Shown: positions 54,017-61,690 of the stretch, piece after piece
Position numbering within the stretch: the stretch's first letter is position 1
Layout of the letters: every line of letters begins with the position of its first letter
Assembly (NCBI GenBank): GCA_028284235.1
Contig: JANQSC010000011.1
Span: 1-64,000, forward strand
Source of the DNA: Opitutaceae bacterium
GTDB taxonomy: Bacteria; Verrucomicrobiota; Verrucomicrobiia; Opitutales; Opitutaceae
DNA length: 64,000 nt
Direction of reading: 5' to 3'
The notes under the pieces: generated by a model
Told to the model about the DNA's origin: nothing
The model's input: the letters and a program-made list of their open reading frames with translations, nothing else
The model's database searches: none
Made by a program: the position numbers and the translations under genes

Positions 54017-54187
54017 ATGCCGAAAAACGATTCAGATAAGAAGTCCGAATTCCTCAGTATTCGCGTCTCTAAGGAGATGAAAGCTGAGCTGGAAGCAATC
54101 GCCGCTGACAACGAACGAAGCCTTTCTTGGGTTGTGGCGAAAATAATCGAACGGTACCTGGAAAGCGGACGCTCGAAAAAATTCTAG
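54017..54187 (+). CDS. Module copy C: ribbon-helix-helix protein
   Basis: 56 residues, 52 of which are identical to the copy B protein, including the contact strand EFLSIRVSKEMKAELE. Nucleotide identity continues from the partner gene through the operator into this gene, showing that the whole divergent unit was duplicated. Confidence 0.8.
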   Translation: MPKNDSDKKSEFLSIRVSKEMKAELEAIAADNERSLSWVVAKIIERYLESGRSKKF

Positions 54188-54576
54188 ACTTTAACACCCG
54201 GGAAAGAGGCAGACGTTGTTATCCCGCTTCAATGTATAAGTGCCGAACTTATAGGTTATCTTTTCTGATTGGACTACTGGATCCGAAGTAAAATGTACCC
54301 TACAGTGGCACAAAATACGTAAATTGTGGGGTATGAATGAGGCGACAATCGAGTTAAGCTAGTCATCTTGAAGTGTGTTCGGTGCCCGATTCCCCCAATG
54401 TTCTCAGATTGTCATTTCAACGTCTCGACTTCCGTTTCCCCTAGTAAGGAACACAGTGCCTCTTCTAGGAGCTATTTATCTAGAGAACTGGTGGTATATC
54501 AATACCCGCAACGTGCATTCTCTGATCGCACTGGCGCGAACGCCTTCGCAACCGAAGTTCAAGGAGGGTCTGATCA
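54188..54576. other. Gene-free gap with a 7-bp hairpin
   Basis: About 389 bases without a gene. TATAAGT and ACTTATA (54235-54253) form a perfect 7-bp stem around GCCGA. The rest is AT-rich. AAGGAGGG at 54561, eight bases before the next ATG, is a strong Shine-Dalgarno sequence. Confidence 0.45.
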
Positions 54577-55689
54577 ATGAAGACTACCTTTGTTTTTGCC
54601 TTCATGCTCGCAGCGTTTGCCGTGCAAGCAGAGGATAAGATTCGGGACTCCTTGGGCGCTAATGCGAAAACCACAACCGACACCACTGTAACGGTTTACG
54701 ACATCGGAGAGAGATTCGAACTCAGTTCAAATAACGGAAGCGAGAGAGTTAGTTTCGAGGCTAGGAGAGAGTTTTCCGTACCGGGATTGGGCTTACGCTT
54801 TCCAAACCTAACTCAGACGATAGTAGCATCTGCTCCGCTCGACAAGAAAAGCACTGACAAAAGGACGGAACTGGCGAATCTTGACGGTTTGGCTGACGCG
54901 TTCACACTAAAGTTCACCATATCAAGAATCGCTTCCGAATCTAAGCCGAACGACGCAAATCTTGACGGAACGAAAAAGGGTGAGTTTCTTAGCTTAATCA
55001 CAAAGAAATGGGATGCGACGGGAGCAGGGCTGAGGCCGACGAGCGTCAGACCGGAAGAGGTCACTGACGACCTCATGTTGTACTACGCTTCATCTGAGCA
55101 GCTCAGAGAATGGAGGACGTTGTCGTGGAGCGATGCGAAACCAATCTTCGTTCAAGGAGTGAGTGCGACAATCGGCTACGAGGAATACGACTATTTGAGA
55201 TCCGTCACTCTATCCGAAACCTCAGCAAAAAGAGTTCCGTATTCACTGAAAGCCTACTGTGCCAAGCGCACAGCCTCCAAGCGAATGGTCTACTCTTTTG
55301 GGTACGAGTATCAGAAGGCCTACAAAAAGGGTGAAACTAAGACGCTGTGTGTACCAGACGACAGCAATCCTCAGCTATTCGACTGTGAGGAGAAAGTGGT
55401 AGGAGGTCCCGTGGACGACTCCAACGAGATAGGATTTTTCGAGATGCGAGGCTACTTCAGTTGGAACGACAATATTAAGCCTTTCGCGGCATCGCTAAAG
55501 CTCTCCTACGATTTCGAGGACGATATAGCGGGAATCGACGTTCCGATTTTCCTGACTCGAAGCAAGAAAAAGGACAATAAGGAGGGTAAACTAAACGGAG
55601 GTATTCGCTTGGGCTGGAGGGATGATACCGACAAGATAACCTTTGGATTATTTGTTGGAGGGGATTTCAAGCTATTCGATGACATTTAG
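54577..55689 (+). CDS. Secreted protein, unknown family
   Basis: 370 residues with a signal peptide (TTFVFAFMLAAFAVQA). The remainder is beta-rich with charged loops; it contains four cysteines (AYCAKR, TLCVPDD, DCEEKV) and ends in strand-like sequence (GFFEMRGYFSWNDNIK, LFVGGDFKLFDDI), which could be a barrel or a beta-sandwich. Strong Shine-Dalgarno AAGGAGG precedes the ATG. It is cargo of module C. Confidence 0.65.
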   Translation: MKTTFVFAFMLAAFAVQAEDKIRDSLGANAKTTTDTTVTVYDIGERFELSSNNGSERVSFEARREFSVPGLGLRFPNLTQTIVASAPLDKKSTDKRTELANLDGLADAFTLKFTISRIASESKPNDANLDGTKKGEFLSLITKKWDATGAGLRPTSVRPEEVTDDLMLYYASSEQLREWRTLSWSDAKPIFVQGVSATIGYEEYDYLRSVTLSETSAKRVPYSLKAYCAKRTASKRMVYSFGYEYQKAYKKGETKTLCVPDDSNPQLFDCEEKVVGGPVDDSNEIGFFEMRGYFSWNDNIKPFAASLKLSYDFEDDIAGIDVPIFLTRSKKKDNKEGKLNGGIRLGWRDDTDKITFGLFVGGDFKLFDDI

Positions 55690-55818
55690 CTACATTAGGC
55701 CAGCGTTGCCATGATTCTCACCTAGCTCTTGTTCCTTTATAGTGATGCGGTAGAGCAGCGCTTCGCTTGAAGCGCGCAAGAGAAAGAAAAAAGTGTCGAT
55801 ACGTAGATCTCGATTTCC

Positions 55819-56100
55819 CTACTTGCTTAATTCTTCACTACCCCCATCGCCCTCCACCTTCTCCAAAAATTCCTTTGCTTCGCTGACGGTCGCGAAGTCC
55901 TCGAGAGCGGAGAGGATGCGGCATGCGTAGAGCGTCATCAAGTCGTTGAGCTTGCCCAGGGCGAAGGGGCTGATCTCGATCCGGTCGTCGGGCCACTCCT
56001 CGAATACCGAAAAGACCGACGCGATGCAGATTATGAGATCGGCGTTTTCGTCGATCGACCTCCTCGCCTCCGCGTAGCGGCGGATTGTTTCAGAGTCCAT
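55819..56100 (-). CDS. Module copy D: ~95-residue conserved protein
   Basis: 93 residues from ATG 56100 (MDSETIRRYAEARRSI), with AAGGGAA about 10 bases upstream. The frame continues upstream to 56169, but the homologous start supports 56100. Sequence is very close to copies B and C. Partner RHH protein is diverged. Confidence 0.73.
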   Translation of the reverse strand: MDSETIRRYAEARRSIDENADLIICIASVFSVFEEWPDDRIEISPFALGKLNDLMTLYACRILSALEDFATVSEAKEFLEKVEGDGGSEELSK

Positions 56101-56152
56101 TCCTGTGATTCCCTTCTCTTTCAATCCATTCATAGCACTCAAAGAAATCTTT

Positions 56153-56191
56153 GAATACGTTGCTGTCAAGAATTATGTATTCAACGTATTC
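56153..56191. promoter_or_regulatory. Module D operator: diverged inverted repeat
   Basis: GAATACGTTG (56153-56162) and CAACGTATTC (56182-56191) are perfect inverted copies, and another GTATTC occurs at 56177-56182, giving 9-base-spaced direct repeats. It occupies the same place as AAGATATATCTT in copies B and C but has a different sequence, like the RHH protein next to it. Confidence 0.6.
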
Positions 56192-56196
56192 TTTGT

Positions 56197-56361
56197 ATGA
56201 AAAAAGAAGTCATTCTCACCGTCCGCGTCGACGAAGACATGAACTCCGCTATTCAAGGATTAGCCGATGACGACGAACGAGCCGTCGCCTGGATGGTTCG
56301 CAAACTCCTCGAAGAAGCCCTCTCCGCCAGAGGCGTCTACAAAACGAAGAAGAAGAAATAA
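56197..56361 (+). CDS. Module copy D: diverged ribbon-helix-helix protein
   Basis: 54 residues: contact strand VILTVRVDEDMNSAIQ, helices GLADDDERAVAWMVRKLLEE and a lysine tail. The fold is RHH but sequence identity with copies B and C is low while the partner protein remains nearly unchanged. It would bind GAATACGTTG. A secreted protein gene follows. Confidence 0.75.
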   Translation: MKKEVILTVRVDEDMNSAIQGLADDDERAVAWMVRKLLEEALSARGVYKTKKKK

Positions 56362-56424
56362 TAGACGTCGCGTTCAAGTCGATCCACTTTGCGTCTCCCG
56401 GCCGGGCTCGGAGTTGCCCATAAC

Positions 56425-56907
56425 ATGAAAGTAACCACAATATCAATTCTGCTCGGAGCCGTGATTTTCTCTGTCGCTAGCTTCGCCGATCAGGAGCCTG
56501 GAAAGACAGTAGACGAGGTAAAACTCGCTTGCATTAACTTCTTCAAGGCCTGCGAGGACAACGACCGTCCCACAATAAAGAGCTCTTTTGCTCAATTAAC
56601 CCCCGAAACCCCAGCGGAGTTCATAAACTACTATGTCGAGGGGTTTACTAGAGAGAATCTATTCGCGAACGAAAAAGTGGGAGAGACAAAGGTTGTCAAA
56701 AACAAAGCAGTAATCGCTTACTGGAGCGACAAAAAAGACCTGGATCCAATCTACTTCGTCCGAGAGGGAGACGATTGGAAAATCCTGATCACTTTAACGC
56801 AGTACAACGAGAAGTGCTACTCATGGTCGGAATCCGACTTGCGAGAGTTTGACGAACTGAAGGCCTGGTTTACGGCCTACAAGAGTGAACATCTATACAA
56901 GAGGTGA
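56425..56907 (+). CDS. Small secreted protein, unknown family
   Basis: 160 residues with a signal peptide (VTTISILLGAVIFSVASFA) starting at ATG 56425. The mature part looks like an NTF2/DUF4878-type fold: VKLACINFFKACEDNDRPTI, VVKNKAVIAYWSDKKD, IYFVREGDDWKILI. Two other residues of note are cysteines at positions 30-36. Function unknown. Cargo of module D. Confidence 0.6.
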   Translation: MKVTTISILLGAVIFSVASFADQEPGKTVDEVKLACINFFKACEDNDRPTIKSSFAQLTPETPAEFINYYVEGFTRENLFANEKVGETKVVKNKAVIAYWSDKKDLDPIYFVREGDDWKILITLTQYNEKCYSWSESDLREFDELKAWFTAYKSEHLYKR

Positions 56908-56953
56908 TTGGCGAACTGACAAAACCCACAGATTTGACGTATAAACCCCTTCA

Positions 56954-57346
56954 ATGCATCCAGATATAACAGCATTTAATGACGCTCAGAGCGAAGGAGA
57001 TCAGGATATTTGTGAACTCCTCTCGTCAATAATCGACGAGTATCTAACTGAAGCGGAAAGCAAAATCTGGCATCGTCATCCTGTTTGGTTTCTTGATGAG
57101 AATCCGACTGTTGGCTATAGCCGACTAAAAGCTGGCATTAGACTCATGTTTTGGAGTGGAGCTGACTTTGAAGAAGAGGGACTGAAGCCAGGAACGGGTA
57201 AGTTCAAGGACGCCTCGATCGTTTACACTTCAGTTGAGGAGATAATCGAGAAAGACCTGAAACGCTGGTTGAAGAAGTCCAGAGCGATTCAATGGGACTA
57301 CAAGAACATCTATAAAACCAAGGGTAAGCTAGATAGATTGAAATAG
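56954..57346 (+). CDS. DUF1801 domain protein
   Basis: 130 residues matching DUF1801: ICELLSSIIDEYLTEAESKIW near the N-terminus, the HPVWFLDENPTVGYSRLKAG segment and the final lysine-rich KRWLKKSRAI helix. DUF1801 proteins are small soluble proteins, frequent in bacterial gene cassettes, without a settled function. It is the last gene in the AT-rich region. Confidence 0.78.
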   Translation: MHPDITAFNDAQSEGDQDICELLSSIIDEYLTEAESKIWHRHPVWFLDENPTVGYSRLKAGIRLMFWSGADFEEEGLKPGTGKFKDASIVYTSVEEIIEKDLKRWLKKSRAIQWDYKNIYKTKGKLDRLK

Positions 57347-57367
57347 AGTACGAAGAAATCTGAAATG

Positions 57368-57436
57368 ACTTAACCAGTCGGCGCGCACAAGTCCGAGTAG
57401 CTACCCTATTTTCAGCGTGTGACCTTAGCGTTAAGT
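57368..57436. repeat. Candidate attC-like site (weak)
   Basis: ACTTAAC (57368-57374) and GTTAAGT (57430-57436) are inverted copies and match the RYYYAAC and GTTRRRY core consensus of integron attC sites, 69 bases apart. The inner arms pair poorly (GCACA with TGTGA). It directly follows the DUF1801 gene, a typical cassette gene. No integrase is in the window and no other array sites were seen, so this is weak. Confidence 0.25.
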
Positions 57437-57460
57437 AAAAGAAGTTTCCCCCGCCGCCCC

Positions 57461-57841
57461 ATGAAGTTCAAAGATTCAGTTCCCGTCATCTCGACATCGG
57501 ATGTGCGTTCGACCGTCGATTACTATTCCAACGTGCTCGGCTTCAAAGAGCATTTCATTTTCGGCGAGCCACCCGTATACGCAGGCGTTCAGCGCGATGG
57601 CGTTCTTCTCTACATCACGCACGACCCGCGTATGGCCGAAGTACTCAAGAACAGCGATCTACATCCGGACATCTTTCTATGGGTCGAAGATGTTGACGCG
57701 GCATTCGCAGAGCATCGCAAGCGCGGGGCAAAGATCATCGAGGACGTTTCCGACCGTCCCTGGGATGCTCGCCAGTACGAAGTGGAAGATCCGAATGGCT
57801 ATCGATTGAAGATCGCAGAACCGATCGACGAAAGAGGCTGA
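57461..57841 (+). CDS. VOC (glyoxalase/bleomycin resistance) family protein
   Basis: 126 residues with one vicinal oxygen chelate fold: SVPVISTSDVRSTVDYYSN, then FVEDVDAAF-type helix (WVEDVDAAFAEHRKRGA), and EVEDPNGYRLKIAEP at the C-terminus (metal-binding glutamate). Such proteins bind a divalent metal and act as glyoxalase, dioxygenase or binding/resistance proteins. A GTG at 57419 lies in the attC-like sequence, so ATG 57461 is the better start. A GCCCGAGT hairpin follows. Confidence 0.87.
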   Translation: MKFKDSVPVISTSDVRSTVDYYSNVLGFKEHFIFGEPPVYAGVQRDGVLLYITHDPRMAEVLKNSDLHPDIFLWVEDVDAAFAEHRKRGAKIIEDVSDRPWDARQYEVEDPNGYRLKIAEPIDERG

Positions 57842-57847
57842 CAAATC

Positions 57848-57865
57848 GCCCGAGTCAACTCGGGC
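57848..57865 (+). terminator. Hairpin after VOC gene
   Basis: GCCCGAGT and ACTCGGGC form a perfect 8-bp stem around CA, seven bases after the VOC stop codon. No T tract follows. It may stop transcription or protect the 3' end. Confidence 0.5.
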
Positions 57866-58057
57866 CTACCGGCCGCCCTCACCCTCTTCCAGTACTTGAG
57901 AAAACGAAAACGCAACAAAGCAGTGCCCTACGAACAAAGACGTTGCGGGAGCGGTCGCGTTTTACGACCGGCTCAAGAAGGCGTAAAGGGGAGGTTTTAC
58001 AAAGGAACAATCAGAGAATAAGCCTGACTCCAGTTTGTAAGCGCCTTCCAATAAGCC

Positions 58058-59596
58058 ATGACTTCACTCTTATCCCCTCAACCCCCGATCTCCAAAACTA
58101 AGACTGCTATCAGAAAAGCGCAACGGGCCTTTTCGCTATATCTACTGTTGGGCAGCGCCTTCGTTCCACTGGCCGCTCAAAACCTGACCGTGGCTGACTA
58201 TATAGCCGCGATCGAGAATCCGGAATCGCCATCTGAGGAAAACAAGCGGAGAGAGATGACCATCGAGGAGCTGATGAAAGATCTCGGCGTCCCCGGCGTG
58301 AGCGTCGCGGTGATTCGCGATTTTAAGATTCACTGGGCGAAAGGATACGGCATAGCAGACGTCGAGACCGGAGCGCCTGTGGACACGGAAACTCTTTTTC
58401 AGGCCGCTTCCATCAGCAAACCTGTCGCCGCGATGGCCGTCCTTCGCGCGGTTGATGACGGGCTGTTTACTCTGGATGATGACATCAACGACATTCTCAA
58501 GTCCTGGACACTCGATGGCGGCGAGTTCACGCAAAACCAGCCGGTAACGCCCCGCTCTCTGACCAGCCATACATCCGGTCTCGGAGATGGTTTCGGATTC
58601 CCGGGCTATGATCCATCGGATCCGCTACCCACCGTCGCTCAAATTCTCGACGGACATGAGCTGTCCAACGTGGGCCCGATTTTCATCGAGCGCCAGCCCC
58701 TCACTTTCGAAGAGTACTCGGGAGGGGGAGTCACCCTTATGCAACTGGCGCTATCGGATGCGAGGGGTCGGCCTTTTGCGGAGATTCTTCAGGACCATGT
58801 TCTCGGACCCATTGGCATGAGTAGCAGTACCTTCGAACAACCACTGGGCGCTGAGTGGGACCGAAATGCGGCGAGAGCTCACAACAACAAGGGGCAATCC
58901 AAGGGAGCCAAGTGGCACGTGTATCCAGAACTCGCCGCCGCGGGTTTGTGGACAACGCCAACGGACCTGGCCAAGTTTGCCATCGAGGTTCAGAAGTCGG
59001 CGTTGGGCAAGTCGAACCGAGTATTGTCTCGCGCGACCACCCAGGAGATGTTGTCGCCAGTGGGTGTCGGTGGATTCGCGGTCGGATTCACTATCTCCAA
59101 GCAAGGTCAGGGTTGGTATTTCAGCCACGGCGGCGGCAATTGGGGATTTCGTTGCACCTTGCTCGCCCACAAGCTAAAAGGGTATGGGCTGGCCATCATG
59201 ACAAACTCCGACCGGGGCGGTAACATTCTGGGCGAATTAAGCCGTCGAATTCAGACTGTATACGAGTGGGACTCGAAAGCGCCCCCAGTTCCGCGCGGAT
59301 ACGACCCGCAAGTAAAGCGAACCGCCATCGATGTCTCGGTCGAGATACTTCGGAAGTACGTAGGCGAGTATGAAGCAAGTCCTGAAATGAAGATTGCGGT
59401 GACACTGGAGAATGGCTCCCTGTTCGCCCAGGCTACCGGGCAGCAAAAGGTTCAACTATTCGCTGAGTCCGAAACAAAGTTCTTTCTAGAGGTGGCCAAC
59501 GTCCTAATTTCGTTTTCGAAAGATGAATCAGATGCGGTTAGTGCCATAATTCTGCATCAGGGAGGCAGAGATCAAACCGCCCGGAAGGTTGAGTAA
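58058..59596 (+). CDS. Serine hydrolase, beta-lactamase class C-like
   Basis: 512 residues. After a signal/anchor segment (FSLYLLLGSAFVPLAA), Ser118-Ile-Ser-Lys121 is the SxxK motif, with YSGGGV about residue 225 and HGGGNWGF about 359 as the KTG-equivalent. The final 85 residues form the same beta-rich extension as in the hydrolase at 42475 (LRKYVGEYEASPEMK), DUF3471-like. Probably a periplasmic or surface esterase/peptidase. A structured DNA element follows. Confidence 0.83.
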   Translation: MTSLLSPQPPISKTKTAIRKAQRAFSLYLLLGSAFVPLAAQNLTVADYIAAIENPESPSEENKRREMTIEELMKDLGVPGVSVAVIRDFKIHWAKGYGIADVETGAPVDTETLFQAASISKPVAAMAVLRAVDDGLFTLDDDINDILKSWTLDGGEFTQNQPVTPRSLTSHTSGLGDGFGFPGYDPSDPLPTVAQILDGHELSNVGPIFIERQPLTFEEYSGGGVTLMQLALSDARGRPFAEILQDHVLGPIGMSSSTFEQPLGAEWDRNAARAHNNKGQSKGAKWHVYPELAAAGLWTTPTDLAKFAIEVQKSALGKSNRVLSRATTQEMLSPVGVGGFAVGFTISKQGQGWYFSHGGGNWGFRCTLLAHKLKGYGLAIMTNSDRGGNILGELSRRIQTVYEWDSKAPPVPRGYDPQVKRTAIDVSVEILRKYVGEYEASPEMKIAVTLENGSLFAQATGQQKVQLFAESETKFFLEVANVLISFSKDESDAVSAIILHQGGRDQTARKVE

Positions 59597-59663
59597 ACAC
59601 CGATGGACCGCTGCTCGGCTCTCCCGAGTGGCATTTGCTTCTTACGAAAGAAATCAAACTCCC

Positions 59664-59942
59664 TTGAACCTATCCCAAAACCTATCTTGGATGCTGTTGC
59701 GAGAGAAATCGCCTCTGGCAAGGCGGCTTTGGCTACGGGTATGCCCGAAGGCCTATCCTCGCCAAAGCGAACGCAGCCAGAGGCGATTTCTCTCGCAACC
59801 CCTTGGGGCTGAGGCTCTTTTGGCCTGGAGCAGCGTTCTGCTTGAAAACAAATACCAACAGGTATTCGCTTTTCAAACACGCCTCGCTCCAAGCCAAAAC
59901 CGCTCTCAGCAGCGCCAAGATAGGCTTTGGGATAGGTTCTAG
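59664..59942. repeat. Structured element with nested inverted repeats
   Basis: Outer arms 59666-59690 and 59915-59939 match over 25 bases with one mismatch. Inner pair 59697-59718 and 59777-59798 is a perfect 22-bp inverted repeat (TTGCGAGAGAAATCGCC start), with GGGtatgCCC between. A third stem pairs 59818-59831 with 59886-59899 (GCTCCAAGCCAAAA side) around a hairpin TTGAAAA/TTTTCAA. The whole would form a multibranch structure between the hydrolase and DUF2200 genes. No coding frame in it looks real. A structured RNA, a mobile palindromic element or a remnant of one are possible. Confidence 0.65.
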
Positions 59943-59964
59943 ACTTTCACCAGCCAAACCAACC

Positions 59965-60330
59965 ATGACAACTACGAAAGCCCACGACGAGCGAATGGCG
60001 AAACTAAAGTTCGCGGACGTTTATCCACATTATGTGACAAAGGTTGAGAGAAAGGGCCGGACCGAAGAAGAGCTTCACCAAGTCATTGAATGGCTGACCG
60101 GATTCGATTCGAAGGAACTGCAGCGCCTAATCGCGGACGAGGCCACATTTGAACAGTTCTTTGCCGAAGCCACGCTCAATCCGAACGCGAGCCTAATCAC
60201 CGGATCAATCTGCGGGTATCGCATCGAAGCGATCGAAACGCCCCTGACCAAACAAGTCCGCTACCTGGACAAGCTCGTCGACGAACTCGCCAAAGGACGC
60301 AAAATGGAGAAAATCCTGCGTTCCTCCTAA
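59965..60330 (+). CDS. DUF2200 domain protein
   Basis: 121 residues matching DUF2200: KFADVYPHYVTKVERKGRT near the N-terminus, EVIEWLTGFDS-like helix, and TGSICGYRIEAIETPL then VRYLDKLVDELAKGRKMEKI at the end. Family function unknown; typical length is about 115-120. ATG 59965 lies 23 bases after the structured element. The longer in-frame extension from 59803 is inside that element and is rejected. Confidence 0.85.
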   Translation: MTTTKAHDERMAKLKFADVYPHYVTKVERKGRTEEELHQVIEWLTGFDSKELQRLIADEATFEQFFAEATLNPNASLITGSICGYRIEAIETPLTKQVRYLDKLVDELAKGRKMEKILRSS

Positions 60331-60342
60331 AGACCTTGTGAC

Positions 60343-60432
60343 AAAGGTAGGGACGGATCGCCGAGCCGTCCGAACTGAGGGATATTAATTCGCTTACGTG
60401 GCGGACGGCCCGGCGGTCCGTCCCTACCTTTT
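60343..60432. repeat. Palindromic repeat family B
   Basis: Arms AAAGGTAGGGACGGATCG (with CCGAGCCGTCCGAA) and GGCGGACGGCCCGGCGG (with TCCGTCCCTACCTTTT) are imperfect inverted copies around an A/T-rich centre. Related copies are at 61530 and 63834. Confidence 0.75.
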
Positions 60433-60443
60433 TAACCGACCAC

Positions 60444-60478
60444 CATTCACTCTTCACAATTCACCCCTCACCCCTTCC
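60444..60478. repeat. Degenerate heptamer repeat tract
   Basis: Units CATTCAC TCTTCAC AATTCAC CCCTCAC CCCTTCC, period 7. It follows the family B repeat. Confidence 0.6.
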
Positions 60479-60581
60479 CCAACCAGACATCATTCAAGGG
60501 CTCGCATAAGCAAGAATCATCAGTGGAAGTCGCTTGTCGTAGCGCGCGCCAATGCGGTAAAGTCGCAGCTCAAAAGTGGCT

Positions 60582-61490
60582 ATGAAAACGAAACTCGCAC
60601 TCCTTCTACTACCGCTAATTTTAGCGGGTTGCGGGATTTTGCCTCAGCAGCCCTTCTCCAAATCTGACAAAGTGGCATCGATGCTCGGGCGCGAGCGCAT
60701 TGAGATAGAAGAGACCGTGAGTTATCCCACGACCTCTGGAGAATACCCAGTCGCTACCCAAGACATAGAGGACTACATTACTACTAGAGTTGGCATAATC
60801 GCAGGCGCTGATGACGTTGACGAAATCGCTATCGATATTTCTTACGAAACCACTTCGTTCGAATCTGAAGGAGATGAGACAACGGTTTCGGTATCCGGGG
60901 ATTACACAATTGAAGGACTGGATTCCGGTGGAACCGCTACGATCGTCACTCCGGATGGCTACTTCCTGACCGCCGCACATGTCGTCGAATCGAAGCAGCA
61001 TCGTCTCGTATTCAGTCTGATAGACATCGATACAAAGCAGCCGGAGACAAAAGTATTCGATGTCAGAACGGTATATATAAATGAGGAAGCGGATTTCGCA
61101 ATTATCAAAGCCGAATTGAAATTTCCGCTTCACTTCCGCTTAGAAGAGGAAGTCCCTATCAAAGTCGGCGATGAGATTTACGCAGGGGGTATTTTATGGC
61201 CAATCGGATACGGTTTGATCGAACAGGTTGATGAAAAAATCGGAGAGGCGGAAATGCCCTACCTCACCATCAAGACCTCAACGCCCCTTTTGCGAGGCGA
61301 TAGCGGCGGTCCTGCGGTCGACAACAGCGGACGTCTGCTAGGCATCGCGAAGAGAGTTTATTTTGGTCGTGGGTCACCCTATTCCGTATTCACAATGCTA
61401 GACAGAAAGAAAATTCAAAACATCATCGCGTCCGACAGAGCCAAATTTTCAGACAAAACAGAGCTATCCACAACGCAAGCGCTGCCGTAA
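60582..61490 (+). CDS. Trypsin-like serine protease lipoprotein
   Basis: 302 residues. Signal with lipobox LAGC (Cys about 17). The S1/DegP-type protease domain starts at about 110: FLTAAHVV carries His133, EEADFAII has Asp171, and GDSGGP has Ser241. GTG 60576 is an alternative start 2 codons earlier. It could process periplasmic proteins or act in stress response; there is no PDZ domain. Followed by a membrane protein and a sigma-like gene, but with repeats between. Confidence 0.85.
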   Translation: MKTKLALLLLPLILAGCGILPQQPFSKSDKVASMLGRERIEIEETVSYPTTSGEYPVATQDIEDYITTRVGIIAGADDVDEIAIDISYETTSFESEGDETTVSVSGDYTIEGLDSGGTATIVTPDGYFLTAAHVVESKQHRLVFSLIDIDTKQPETKVFDVRTVYINEEADFAIIKAELKFPLHFRLEEEVPIKVGDEIYAGGILWPIGYGLIEQVDEKIGEAEMPYLTIKTSTPLLRGDSGGPAVDNSGRLLGIAKRVYFGRGSPYSVFTMLDRKKIQNIIASDRAKFSDKTELSTTQALP

Positions 61491-61529
61491 AACAGTTTCC
61501 TCAACCCTCGCAAACCCCGTGTGTCTGAG

Positions 61530-61660
61530 AAAGGTAGGGACGGATCGTGGTTCGACGAAGCTCACCATCCTGAGCCTGTCGTGGGACCGAGCCGTGCGAA
61601 TTGATCGGTTCTTGATATCCTTGCGTGGCGGACGGCTCGGCGATCCGTCCCTACCTTTCT
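61530..61660. repeat. Palindromic repeat family B with nested insertion
   Basis: Outer arms AAGGTAGGGACGGATCG and CGATCCGTCCCTACCTTT. The centre is interrupted at 61548-61588 by a 41-base segment GGTTCGACGAAGCTCACC ... TGTCGTGGGACC, itself an imperfect palindrome of a type seen widely in bacterial genomes. In the copies at 60343 and 63834 this interior is short. Confidence 0.65.
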
Positions 61661-61690
61661 CAATCCCAAAAAGAGTAGCGTTCAAGACAC

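Noticed and set aside
44200..57436. Prophage or transposon interpretation of the AT-rich region
   Set aside because: No transposase, integrase, capsid, terminase or portal-like protein is visible; the GYF/cysteine protein alone is not enough.
57930..57977. Possible gene tail (DVAGAVAFYDRLKKA then stop) downstream of the VOC gene
   Set aside because: Only about 15 codons look protein-like, with no start and no matching complete gene in the window; too little to call a pseudogene.
59803..59964. N-terminal extension of the DUF2200 protein through the structured element
   Set aside because: The extension lies inside the inverted repeats and exceeds family length by about 54 residues; the ATG at 59965 fits the family start.
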